This document shows positions 48,087 to 55,862 of a stretch of 64,000 bases of DNA, piece after piece. Position numbers and translations under genes: made by a program. The DNA comes from Rubrivivax sp. (GTDB lineage Bacteria > Pseudomonadota > Gammaproteobacteria > Burkholderiales > Burkholderiaceae_C). The notes beneath the pieces were generated by a model. It did not search any database and was not told the origin of the DNA. It was given only the letters and a program-made list of their open reading frames with translations. Position 1 is the stretch's first letter. Each line of letters starts with the position of its first letter. The DNA lies in contig JAHCKS010000003.1 of NCBI GenBank assembly GCA_026125665.1, forward strand, positions 1 to 64,000, written 5' to 3'.

Positions 48087-48269
48087 TCGTCAGCAGCCAC
48101 GCACTTCTGCGTCGCAACCCCGTACTTTCCGGTGGCGTTGGCGTGGTGGGCCAAGCACCAAAACTTGGTACCGCCGTCACGACGGCGACCAACATCGACA
48201 ATCTTGCAGCGCATCGGCGAATTATCGCGGCCGTCGTGGCTGTAGGGCATACGCGCGCTCAGGCCCCGC

Positions 48270-48893
48270 TCAGGCCCTGAGATGGAAACTCCCGACGGCA
48301 CGCCCGACGAAAAAGCTGAGCAGCAACGGAGCGCACGGCATCAACAGCGGATGAAGCGCCACAGGCAAGACAAAGCCGATCACCGTCGCGCAGACCGCGA
48401 TGACGGCCAAGGACGCGAATGCAGCGAACCACTCCGGGTCGTGCTGCCGAAACTCCTTCGCCTTGACCCAGCGAACAGAGAAGCCGTCGATCAGCGTGGC
48501 GGCTGTGAAGACCAGCAGCCAGGGAAGCCACTGCAACAGGGTCGAGAGCCTGAAGGCGGCCAGTAGGAGCAGCGCATCGATCGAGCGGAAGTATGCGCTG
48601 TTGAAGAGGCGCCGATTGACCGACGCCATCTCGACCGCAATCGCGCCGTTCAACGGATCTGCGGCCGGCGCAGCCGACGGCTGAGGGACTGGTGAGGACT
48701 GCTGCGCTGAGTCCGCGATCGCCAGTGATCGCGCCAGGATGCGGACCGAAGCGGCGGGGCCCCAGAACCGTTCGATAGCTTGCTGCTCTTGCCGAACCAG
48801 TTCGATGAACCGATCGGGCGGGTGCGCCGAGGGCAGGTACAGGACCAGCACCAGCAAGCACAGCAGCGAGACGACGCTGACGATGCGGATCAT
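48270..48893 (-). CDS. DUF4400 integrating-conjugative-element membrane protein
   Basis: A 207-residue inner-membrane protein of the DUF4400 family found next to TraD in MobH-type ICEs. It has an N-terminal helix (VVSLLCLLVLVLYLPS), a periplasmic loop with IELVRQEQQAIERFWGPAA, and three to four C-terminal helices (LPWLLVFTAATLIDGF, AVIAVCATVIGFVLPVAL, LLMPCAPLLLSFFVGRAV). Its start overlaps the traD stop (ATGA). It is presumed to assist the coupling protein. Confidence 0.85.
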   Translation of the reverse strand: MIRIVSVVSLLCLLVLVLYLPSAHPPDRFIELVRQEQQAIERFWGPAASVRILARSLAIADSAQQSSPVPQPSAAPAADPLNGAIAVEMASVNRRLFNSAYFRSIDALLLLAAFRLSTLLQWLPWLLVFTAATLIDGFSVRWVKAKEFRQHDPEWFAAFASLAVIAVCATVIGFVLPVALHPLLMPCAPLLLSFFVGRAVGSFHLRA

Positions 48894-50824
48894 GTCGCGC
48901 CGCGCTCGGCCAGCGGTGCGGGCAAACGGGCAACACGGGGCTGTGTCCTCCCAGCATCGGGATCGATGATGGGGAACCTCCCCTTGATGATCCGGCCACC
49001 AGACACCGATGCGAAGTACTGCAGGTTCGGCAGCTTGCCCAGCACGTCGGCCGGCACCACTTCCTCGAAACTCTCCGTCAGCTGCGTCGAGTAGCTCGAC
49101 GAGAAGTCGCCGAGGTGAGCATCGCTGCCGATGCTCAAGCCGACCCGCACCGCGTGGATCGCCGTCTTGCCGAAGGTCTCGACGACGAAGTCCTGCGTAG
49201 GCCGGTCCTTCGTTCGCAGCGCGATCAGGTTGTTCAGGTTGCCGAGCGCCATCCGCGCCGCATCCTCGGAGCCCAGGCGCTTGGCCAGGTCGGCCAGCGT
49301 CTGCATCGCGCAGGTGGCGAAGAGTCCGCCTTCGGCTCCCTTGTTCAGGATCTCGATCAGGGGCAGGTTGATGACATTGCTTGCCTCGTCGACGAAGAGA
49401 GCGATGCGCCGATAGACGCCTTGGTTGTAGCGCATGCCGGCCCGCGCGGCGAGGTCGGCCAAGGCCAACGCGCCGATCGCGGAAGCCACCGATGGATCCG
49501 GCAGCGAGTCGAGGCACATGTAGAGCACGTGGCTCCCGCGCTCGACCTTCTCGAAGTTGATGATGGGCCGCAGATCGTCGGCGTCGAAGGGGTCAGGTGA
49601 GAGGCTGCGGCCGAGGTCCCCCGAGGTCAGCATCGACAGGACCGGCAGCAGGTTGGCCGTGATCTTCTGGTAGTGCTCCCTGTTGTGTCTGAAGGTCCGC
49701 ACCTGGGCATCGAGCACCTTGCTTCGCTGGTTCTGCGGCACGCGGTGTTCGTAGTACGACACGAACGCCATCAGGTCGGTGCTGGCCGCCTCCGAGGGGC
49801 GCTTCATGTTGCCGCGCTGGGCTTCGTGCAGCAGCTTGCGCATCTCGGGCTGCTCGCGCCAACCTGAGCCCAAGAGCTTGTCGAAGTAGCGCCGTAGCGA
49901 GGCTTCGAGAACAGGTTCGATCCCACCCTCGATGTACTTCGTCAACTTGATCAGGTTCGGGCGTTCCTCCAGCTCCACAAGCGCCTGAACGACGACGTTC
50001 ACGGCATCCCAGCCGAAGGCGGAGAAGGCCCCCGCGGTGTCTGGCGGCATGATCGACTGGATGCGTGACGCGACCTCGGTGGGCTTTTGCCAGTTGAAGG
50101 TGAAGTCCAGCCTGACGCCGCACTCCGGAAACGCCGGGTGAAACTCCATGAACGTGTCCGCTTCGCGGTAGTCGGCGCAGGCCCGTTCGACGACGCGCTT
50201 GAGGCGGTGGCTGTTCTTCGGATCGATGACGACCACGACGTCGCCGCGCCGCACGGCCTGGGTGATCAAGGTGGCGAGTGCCACACCCTTGCCGGACTGC
50301 GTGGTGCCAACGAGCAGCGTTCCGCCCTCGAAGTTCTGCAAGGGTCGGTGCAGCGGCACCTCGACCGGTTCGACGCCGTGGATGTAGGGCAGCCCGATCT
50401 CGGCATCGGGCTGGGGTGTCGAGCTCTGCCCGAGCAGGTGTCGCAGCCACGGCGGCACGGTGAACTCGCGGTAGTCGACCTTGGCCAGTTCGTAGAGGCG
50501 CTGTGCGTGGACTGGACGCCACTCGAAGCCGAAGCCCAGGAACACCTCTGTCGGGACTGCGCAATGCCGCCGCAGTTCCTCGACGCTCATCACCTCGATG
50601 CCTCTGCCGCCCAGTGCACTGCGAACGCGCAGGATCTCCTTCGCCTGGCCGAATCTCCGGTGCGACATCAGGGCGCACAGCGCGCAAAGCGGCCAGGCCA
50701 GCACGCCCGGCAATGCCCCAGTCGCGCCGACGGCGCCAAAGTAGATTGCCGAGACCAGCCAGGCGATTCCGGCCGCAGCCTCGTAGGCGCGCCGCCACGG
50801 CATCTCGAACTGCCTGACCAGCAT
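48890..50824 (-). CDS. traD: Type IV coupling protein TraD (VirD4-like ATPase)
   Basis: A 644-residue inner-membrane ATPase that feeds the relaxase-DNA complex to the secretion channel. Two N-terminal helices (GIAWLVSAIYFGAVG, LPGVLAWPLCALCALM) precede the P-loop VGTTQSGKGVALATL (near residue 172), VVVIDPKNSHRLKR, and Walker B RIALFVDEASNVINLP. The sensor region is FATCAMQTLADLAKRLGS. The start at ATG 50824 lies 1 bp after the traI stop; an ATG at 50890, inside traI, is possible and would add 22 residues. Confidence 0.93.
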   Translation of the reverse strand: MLVRQFEMPWRRAYEAAAGIAWLVSAIYFGAVGATGALPGVLAWPLCALCALMSHRRFGQAKEILRVRSALGGRGIEVMSVEELRRHCAVPTEVFLGFGFEWRPVHAQRLYELAKVDYREFTVPPWLRHLLGQSSTPQPDAEIGLPYIHGVEPVEVPLHRPLQNFEGGTLLVGTTQSGKGVALATLITQAVRRGDVVVVIDPKNSHRLKRVVERACADYREADTFMEFHPAFPECGVRLDFTFNWQKPTEVASRIQSIMPPDTAGAFSAFGWDAVNVVVQALVELEERPNLIKLTKYIEGGIEPVLEASLRRYFDKLLGSGWREQPEMRKLLHEAQRGNMKRPSEAASTDLMAFVSYYEHRVPQNQRSKVLDAQVRTFRHNREHYQKITANLLPVLSMLTSGDLGRSLSPDPFDADDLRPIINFEKVERGSHVLYMCLDSLPDPSVASAIGALALADLAARAGMRYNQGVYRRIALFVDEASNVINLPLIEILNKGAEGGLFATCAMQTLADLAKRLGSEDAARMALGNLNNLIALRTKDRPTQDFVVETFGKTAIHAVRVGLSIGSDAHLGDFSSSYSTQLTESFEEVVPADVLGKLPNLQYFASVSGGRIIKGRFPIIDPDAGRTQPRVARLPAPLAERGAT

Positions 50825-50825
50825 G

Positions 50826-52523
50826 TCAAGCTCGGGGCGCCGTTGTGTCGGGCTCGCTGCTGAAGGCCTCGGGATCGAGACCTTCGACATGGACGGCGAG
50901 GATCACGACGCCGATGGTCATCACGCCTTGTGCGTCACGTGACAGGGTCGGCGGACCGGCGTGGGAAGGCTTGTGCAGCATGCCGACGTCGCTGAGCGAA
51001 CGCACGGCAACCGCCGGCTGGATGGACCGGCGTTCGAACTCCGTCAGCGGCACAAAAATCCCTTCGGGCACGGTGAAGACCGCTGTCGCCGCCGGTGGGT
51101 CATTGAGCGTGTCGATCGCCTCGTGCAAGGCCTGGCGCACGGCCGGATTGAGCCGCATTGGCGCGCGAAGACGAAAGGTTCGGACATCGACTGGTACCTC
51201 AGACAACGCGGCCGCATGCGCGCTCAGCTCGGGACCCGCTGCCTGCACCGCGGCGTCTGCAGCATCGACCTCGATGAGGGACAACTGGGGCGACGGCGCG
51301 GGCGCCGATTCCGGTCGCTTGGGGGCCTCGCGCTTTGGCTTCGGTGGAGGTGCGGGCACTTGAGCGATGGCTTCGCGTTCGTGGCGCTGCATGGGCCGGG
51401 CCAGTGCGACAGGCGCCGGATCGATGCCCGCGAGAAGGATCGCCGGCGCGCTGAGCTTCACCGCCTCCAGTGGCGCATCGGATGGAAAGACTTGCCATGT
51501 ACGACTCCCGTCCGCCTGGACGACCAGTACGCCGGCGTCGAGCAGGACGTCGAGCAAGGTGTCGGGAGCCTTGGGGATGCCCGCCAGCTGGTCGGCCTCC
51601 AGCATCGCGAGCATGTCCTGCGCTGCGGCGGGCCAGATCAGGAAGAGGCCGTCCTGGCCGAACCACAGACGGCCCTTGTCGCGGTTGACCGTCCATGCGG
51701 AATGGCTCGCGGCCAGCCGACGCATCGCATCGACCAGGTAGCGCTCGAGGTGGGAGCCGTACTGCGGCGAGCCGTAGCGCTCGGCGCTAGCCAGCAAGTT
51801 CCGATCGATGACCAGGGCCAGCGAGCGCCGCACGAGGTCGTCGAGGACGTTATGTTCACGATACTGCGGCACGCCACCGACGCTGGCGAACAGCTGGCGC
51901 ACGATGGCGCCGTCGTCGTGGCGCAGGGCTTCCAGCACGGGGGGCGGAACGATCATCGGCAGTGCGTAGAGCCCGAGTCCACGAACCTCGGACGCACGCG
52001 GTCGCCATCGGATGAAGTACCGCAGCGCCCGATGCTGTTGCAGCCAGTCGAACAACGGTATCAGGAACGAGGGCCACTCGTCGCCCTCCGGCGTCGTGAC
52101 GATCAGGTGGCTGAGGACGCGGTGCACCTCGCAGCACAGGCCGCCGACGAAGGTCGCGATGCGCCAGCGCGGCTCCAACTCACGACGCGCGCTGATGGTG
52201 GCCTTGCCCGAGAAGATGTGGGCGTCGGTTCCCTGCAGCGCGAAGAAGGCGGTCTCCATTCCGAGGCGCAGCAGTCCACCTGGAGTCTTGAAGTAGTTGT
52301 CCGGCGTCGCCGGCAGCAGGTGCACGAACGCCGCGTAGCTGCGTGCCAGCGGCATCAGGTCGCGTTCGAAGGTCGCGCGGTCGGCGCCGTAGCAGAGCTT
52401 GATGCGCCCCAGGAGGGCTTCATGCGGGCCGAGCAGCGCTTCGACAGGCAGCACCTCGAAGCCGGGGTCGGCCGACGCAAAACCTGCAGCACCGCCCATG
52501 CTCGCCACGACACCTGACACCAT
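50826..52523 (-). CDS. traI: MobH-family relaxase TraI
   Basis: A 565-residue relaxase of the TraI_2 (DUF1528) family, which nicks oriT and pilots the strand in SXT-type ICEs. The N-terminal domain has EVLPVEALLGPHEALLGRIK, FVHLLPATPDNYFKTPGGLL and RLGMETAFFALQGTDAHIFS. A middle region with a Pro-rich linker (KPKREAPKRPESAP) leads to the TraI_2 C-terminal winged-helix-like domain (GIFVPLTEFERRSIQ). It is somewhat shorter than R391 TraI (about 716). traD follows directly. Confidence 0.88.
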   Translation of the reverse strand: MVSGVVASMGGAAGFASADPGFEVLPVEALLGPHEALLGRIKLCYGADRATFERDLMPLARSYAAFVHLLPATPDNYFKTPGGLLRLGMETAFFALQGTDAHIFSGKATISARRELEPRWRIATFVGGLCCEVHRVLSHLIVTTPEGDEWPSFLIPLFDWLQQHRALRYFIRWRPRASEVRGLGLYALPMIVPPPVLEALRHDDGAIVRQLFASVGGVPQYREHNVLDDLVRRSLALVIDRNLLASAERYGSPQYGSHLERYLVDAMRRLAASHSAWTVNRDKGRLWFGQDGLFLIWPAAAQDMLAMLEADQLAGIPKAPDTLLDVLLDAGVLVVQADGSRTWQVFPSDAPLEAVKLSAPAILLAGIDPAPVALARPMQRHEREAIAQVPAPPPKPKREAPKRPESAPAPSPQLSLIEVDAADAAVQAAGPELSAHAAALSEVPVDVRTFRLRAPMRLNPAVRQALHEAIDTLNDPPAATAVFTVPEGIFVPLTEFERRSIQPAVAVRSLSDVGMLHKPSHAGPPTLSRDAQGVMTIGVVILAVHVEGLDPEAFSSEPDTTAPRA

Positions 52524-52560
52524 CGCTTGACCCTCGGGGCGCCGATGGCACATTCTTCGG

Positions 52561-53226
52561 TCAAGGCTTCGTCGGGTCGACCTCGAAAGGCGATGAGTTC
52601 GGCGGGCTCTCGCGATCAGGCCGCGAGTCGAGCTGTCGAAGGAACCGGGCAGCGATCTGCGGGTCCATCGGCGCTGAGTGTGGGAAGGACCCTCGAATCC
52701 GTGGGTCGATCTCGACACGCCGAACGAGGCGGCAGAACGGGCAGCGCCTGGCTTCGCTGGCGCTCGAACCTATCGCGTCGAGATACTCGCTGCCGCATGT
52801 CTTGCACTCGACCAATATGAAGCTGCTCGCCTTGGCGATCCACAGCGCATCCGTGTGGGACGCGAGGTCGAATGCTCGATCGAAGCTGATCCTCGGCGGC
52901 GGCTGATACACGGACTGGTAATAGCGGTAGGCGCAGACCAGGGCCTCTCCGGGGGCGATGTCCATGGCCCGCAGGCGACGGAAGTTCGACGCGATCACCG
53001 AGGCTTCGGTCCTGCACAGCAAGTTGGCCGAGTGGTACCACTCGCGGGTGTCGGGTGCGCGGCCACGCGGCGGCTGCTCGCGCTGGGTGAACAAGAGGCG
53101 CACCAGCTCGCGCGCGCTGATTCCCGTGATGTGATGGATGGTCCGAACCCGAGCGCCCAGCTCAGCGCAGTCCCGAGCCAGCGCCAGTGCTCGCATGCGC
53201 TGCTCGATTCGTTTGGAGGACTCCAT
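52561..53226 (-). CDS. FlhC-like transcriptional activator (SetC-like)
   Basis: A 221-residue regulator resembling FlhC and the SXT activator SetC. Helical N-terminus (MRALALARDCAELGARVRTIHHITGISARELVRLLF) and a four-cysteine zinc site, CKTCG (141, 144) and CPFC (162, 165), as in FlhC. It is preceded by a FlhD-like gene, so the pair should form a FlhD4C2-type activator. In SXT such an activator drives tra and int-xis genes. No flagellar genes are nearby. Confidence 0.85.
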   Translation of the reverse strand: MESSKRIEQRMRALALARDCAELGARVRTIHHITGISARELVRLLFTQREQPPRGRAPDTREWYHSANLLCRTEASVIASNFRRLRAMDIAPGEALVCAYRYYQSVYQPPPRISFDRAFDLASHTDALWIAKASSFILVECKTCGSEYLDAIGSSASEARRCPFCRLVRRVEIDPRIRGSFPHSAPMDPQIAARFLRQLDSRPDRESPPNSSPFEVDPTKP

Positions 53227-53235
53227 GAAGGCCGC

Positions 53236-53541
53236 TCATCGGACGGCGGACATCGATGCAGACCGTGGAGCGTGAGCGGCGGCCAACGCGCCGGCCACGC
53301 TCGGCGGGGAGTCCAGAAGGCTGCCGAGATCGTCGCGTGCGATGAAGAGGCTGACCTGCCCGATCGAATGAACAAGATCCCACAGTCGGTCGAGCGGCAG
53401 CGTTCGCAATCGCTCGGCGGTGCGTGGATCGAGGGCAAACATGCGACAGGTGTCGACGGTGTCGCGCTCGAGGCCAACGCGGATCGTGATCAGGGTGCGC
53501 AGATTGGCGTCTTGAACTTCGGTCAGAGGCGAGTCATGCAT
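53236..53541 (-). CDS. FlhD-like activator subunit (SetD-like)
   Basis: A 101-residue helical protein. EVQDANLRTLITIRVGLERD, TCRMFALDPRTAERLRTLPL and LWDLVHSIGQVSLFIA align in pattern with FlhD (DINLSYLLLAQRLI, MFRLGINEEMATTLAALTL). It is a little shorter than E. coli FlhD (116). GGAGG lies 8 bp before ATG 53541. The FlhC-like gene starts 9 bp after its stop. It is divergent from the repressor gene. Confidence 0.8.
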   Translation of the reverse strand: MHDSPLTEVQDANLRTLITIRVGLERDTVDTCRMFALDPRTAERLRTLPLDRLWDLVHSIGQVSLFIARDDLGSLLDSPPSVAGALAAAHAPRSASMSAVR

Positions 53542-53659
53542 GGTCGGGTCCTCCGAGATCCCCGTGGGTCGAGTGTTGGTCTTGGTCTTCAAAGCGGTTT
53601 CACTGGCTGCGTGCTGACAACACGTCTGGCGCAGCATATGTTGAGCCTCGCCGTCACTT

Positions 53660-53677
53660 CGACAGGAATTGCTGTCG
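53660..53677. promoter_or_regulatory. Dyad in the activator/repressor divergent promoter
   Basis: CGACAG-GAATTG-CTGTCG is a perfect inverted repeat with 6-bp arms in the 265-bp region between the FlhD-like and repressor genes. Its place and symmetry fit an operator for the SetR/CI-like repressor, by analogy with the SXT setR operators. No other obvious dyad of this quality is seen here. Confidence 0.5.
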
Positions 53678-53806
53678 CTTCACAACACCGCTCGATTCGC
53701 CACCGTAAAGGCCCCGTGAATCCCGTCGCTCTCGAACAGAGGGACACGCGGTTACGAAAGTCACGGTAGAAACAGAGCTGCCTACCAACGAGCGAGATGC
53801 GATGAG

Positions 53807-54463
53807 ATGGCGACCAACGGTGACGCAGGTGACCCTGCTGCAAAGGCAGGCGCTGGCCTGGTACCAGGTGTGCGCGACCGACTCATCGCGCGCTTGGTGG
53901 CGCTGGGGTTGCCCACGGACAAGCGGGTCTCCTTCTTGGCCGGTCTCACCGGGTGCGCACCTCAAACGGTGCGGCGATGGCTTGCGGACAGCGATCCCGG
54001 TTTGCCCGACCTGAAGTCCTTCGTGACCCTGTGTCGTGAACTGCACTTGGGCGCTGATGAACTCGTAGGCCTGGCCTTGCAGGGCGGACGGGAAGTCAAG
54101 CACCGGCTGTTGAACGACGTCGCGCGATGCGTGCAAGACATGGCGGGGAGCCTGCAACGAACGGGCCGGAGGAGCGAACCGGTTGTGGTGCCGGGCGACG
54201 AGATGGCGCCACGGCTGCGCGAAGGGGATCTTGCGTTCGTGGACAGAGGCAGCGGGTTCGTGGGCAATGGTCTGTACGCGTTCGAGTGCCGCGGCGAGGT
54301 TGTCATTCGTCGTGCCGAGAGACGCTCAGGACATGGGTGGCTGCTGAAGTGCGACAACCGCGCCTACGGCGACAGCGAGTTCAGCGAGTTCGCGGCTGCA
54401 AGCAGGCGAGGGATGCGGCTGCTCGGCAAGGTGCGGGGCACGATCGCGTTGCGTGTGTATTGA
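53807..54463 (+). CDS. SetR/CI-like repressor with degenerate S24 protease domain
   Basis: A 218-residue regulator with an N-terminal helix-turn-helix (KRVSFLAGLTGCAPQTVRRW, residues 39-58) and a C-terminal LexA/CI-like S24 fold (VVVPGDEMAPRLREGDLAFV, residues 126-145; LLKCDNRAYGDSEF). In active members the motif is GDSM with the nucleophilic Ser and a later Lys; here the Ser is Glu132 and the expected Lys is Arg (VVIRRAE). Self-cleavage on RecA activation therefore looks impossible. It is expected to hold the FlhDC-like activator promoter off. Confidence 0.85.
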   Translation: MATNGDAGDPAAKAGAGLVPGVRDRLIARLVALGLPTDKRVSFLAGLTGCAPQTVRRWLADSDPGLPDLKSFVTLCRELHLGADELVGLALQGGREVKHRLLNDVARCVQDMAGSLQRTGRRSEPVVVPGDEMAPRLREGDLAFVDRGSGFVGNGLYAFECRGEVVIRRAERRSGHGWLLKCDNRAYGDSEFSEFAAASRRGMRLLGKVRGTIALRVY

Positions 54464-54496
54464 TGAGGCGCAGCGGTGCCGGGTGCCGGCAATAGG

Positions 54497-54520
54497 AAGG
54501 GGGCCGAAGCCCCCTTTCTC
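54497..54520 (+). terminator. Rho-independent terminator after the repressor gene
   Basis: AAGGGGGC (54497-54504) and GCCCCCTT (54509-54516) form a perfect 8-bp stem with a CGAA loop, followed by TCTCGTT. It lies between convergent genes and may serve both. Confidence 0.75.
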
Positions 54521-54539
54521 GTTCGCTTTGCGCCGGGCT

Positions 54540-55601
54540 CTAGGCCGCTTCGGCCAGAGCCTTCCACTCCTGCGCCGGCAGCTCGAGCAGCCGGCCGCCG
54601 AGCGCTTCGAGGTCCGTCGCGCGGTCGTAGTTGTCCACATCCTGGCTGTAGTGGGTCACGGCGTTCACCAGTCCGTAGCCCGACAGCTCGCCATCCTCGA
54701 TCAGGTGACGCAGCACGCCCGTGCGCTCGTCGTCGTTCAGCGTGTAGCGCTGCGCCAGGATCTCGACCGTCTTGATGGGGTCGCCGGTCAGACGGATGCT
54801 GAGCGTTCGCTGCAGCTTGTGCGCGGTCTGCAGGAACGTCACCTCGGACACTGCGGCCTGGACGAAGTCGCGAACCTTGAGGAAGAAGGCCCTGTCGTCC
54901 GCTTGGAGCGTGTCGTCCTGAAACGCGATCACGCCCGCTTCCTCGGTGGCCAGCGAGCGGCCGACGTGTGTCTTGCGCAGCGTGCGGTCGGCGGCGATCA
55001 GGCCGTTGCGGCACAGCATGCGGAACAGCAGAGGCTGTACCGAGAGCGTACCTTGACCGACCTCGCTGTTCGAGATCACGACGCCGGCCTGCACCACGTC
55101 GCCGGGAGCGACTTCGAGGCTCACGCGCGGAGTCACGCACTTCAGGTACATCTTCGTTTCGGTCAGTTCGACCGACTCGAAGATCACCTCCGGCAGTTGC
55201 CGCAGGATCGGCAGCACATGCTCGGCAAGGTCGAAGTTGTCGAGCCGGCGGTAACGGTCCGACAGTACCGCGCGGACGTTGCCGTCCAGCGTGCGAAGCA
55301 TGCGGCGGTCGGGCTCGCTCTGCAGCCACGTGTTGACGTTGCTGTCGAGCAGTTGCGGCTGCTGCTCGCGCATGCGCTCGAAGTACGCATACGGGATGCC
55401 CAGCTTGTCGGCCAGTTGACGGCGCGCCAGCGGCATGATGCCGTAGTGGTTCGGACCGCTCGGTTCTTCGACGGTGAGGCGCGTCGCGCCTTCGGTCGTC
55501 GTGTGGCGCACCAGCATCGAGGGCACGATCAGGTCCTTCTTCGTGCCGAGTTGGCGCGTGAGTTCTTCGGCCAGGCTCACCAGGGTACGTCCTGTCTTCA
55601 T
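54540..55601 (-). CDS. DUF932-domain protein
   Basis: A 353-residue cytoplasmic protein of the DUF932 family, common on plasmids, phages and ICEs. Landmarks are HYGIMPLARRQLADKLGIPY, YFERMREQQPQLLDSNVNTW, LRTLDGNVRAVLSDRYRRLD and VISNSEVGQGTLSVQPLLFR. The biochemical role is not established. It is a lone transcription unit ahead of the terminator and downstream of the Toprim gene on the same strand. Confidence 0.9.
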   Translation of the reverse strand: MKTGRTLVSLAEELTRQLGTKKDLIVPSMLVRHTTTEGATRLTVEEPSGPNHYGIMPLARRQLADKLGIPYAYFERMREQQPQLLDSNVNTWLQSEPDRRMLRTLDGNVRAVLSDRYRRLDNFDLAEHVLPILRQLPEVIFESVELTETKMYLKCVTPRVSLEVAPGDVVQAGVVISNSEVGQGTLSVQPLLFRMLCRNGLIAADRTLRKTHVGRSLATEEAGVIAFQDDTLQADDRAFFLKVRDFVQAAVSEVTFLQTAHKLQRTLSIRLTGDPIKTVEILAQRYTLNDDERTGVLRHLIEDGELSGYGLVNAVTHYSQDVDNYDRATDLEALGGRLLELPAQEWKALAEAA

Positions 55602-55862
55602 GAGGAAACTCCAATGGGAGGCGAGGACGACGCATCCCGTGGCGGGGAGCGTGTCCCCGCGTGGTTGACGATTGCCCGCAACGAGTGCGGGCGGAAACGA
55701 GCGCGATGTAGCGCGCCCAAGCCTTCAAGGCAGCCTTCGCCGTGCAGTGCACGGCCTGGTAGCGGCTGCGACCAGGGGACGAGAGCCTTTTCGCCGCAGG
55801 CGTGATCTCGCACCTGCGCTGAAAAGGCGGGTGCGGTCGAAGACCGCACCTCGCAAACCGGC

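Larger units (their letters stand above)
46278..48250 (-). pseudogene. Zinc-ribbon ICE gene split by IS4 element and truncated by IS256
   Basis: The 5' part (48077-48250) encodes MPYSHDGRDNSPMRCKIVDV, RRRDGGTKFWCLAHHANATG and a QKCVAADDPPI stretch. The rest resumes beyond the IS at 46740 as LRLDLDFDDYPGGVALWGSV, DTTRQPVDRGIHVHARS, VDEIDAINYMESGVFGFETI and a clear zinc ribbon, QVRCAHCGFPHLDRDWFAVH with HQCHGCGRQFSD. The 3' end is lost at the IS256 terminus. Rejoining across the target duplication leaves a one-base frame change. It lies 19 bp downstream of the DUF4400 gene on the same strand, so it was part of the traI-traD operon. Function unknown. Confidence 0.65.

Noticed and set aside
53236..53637. 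Longer start for the FlhD-like gene
   Set aside because: The upstream 32 residues have no FlhD similarity, and GGAGG 8 bp before ATG 53541 supports the shorter start.
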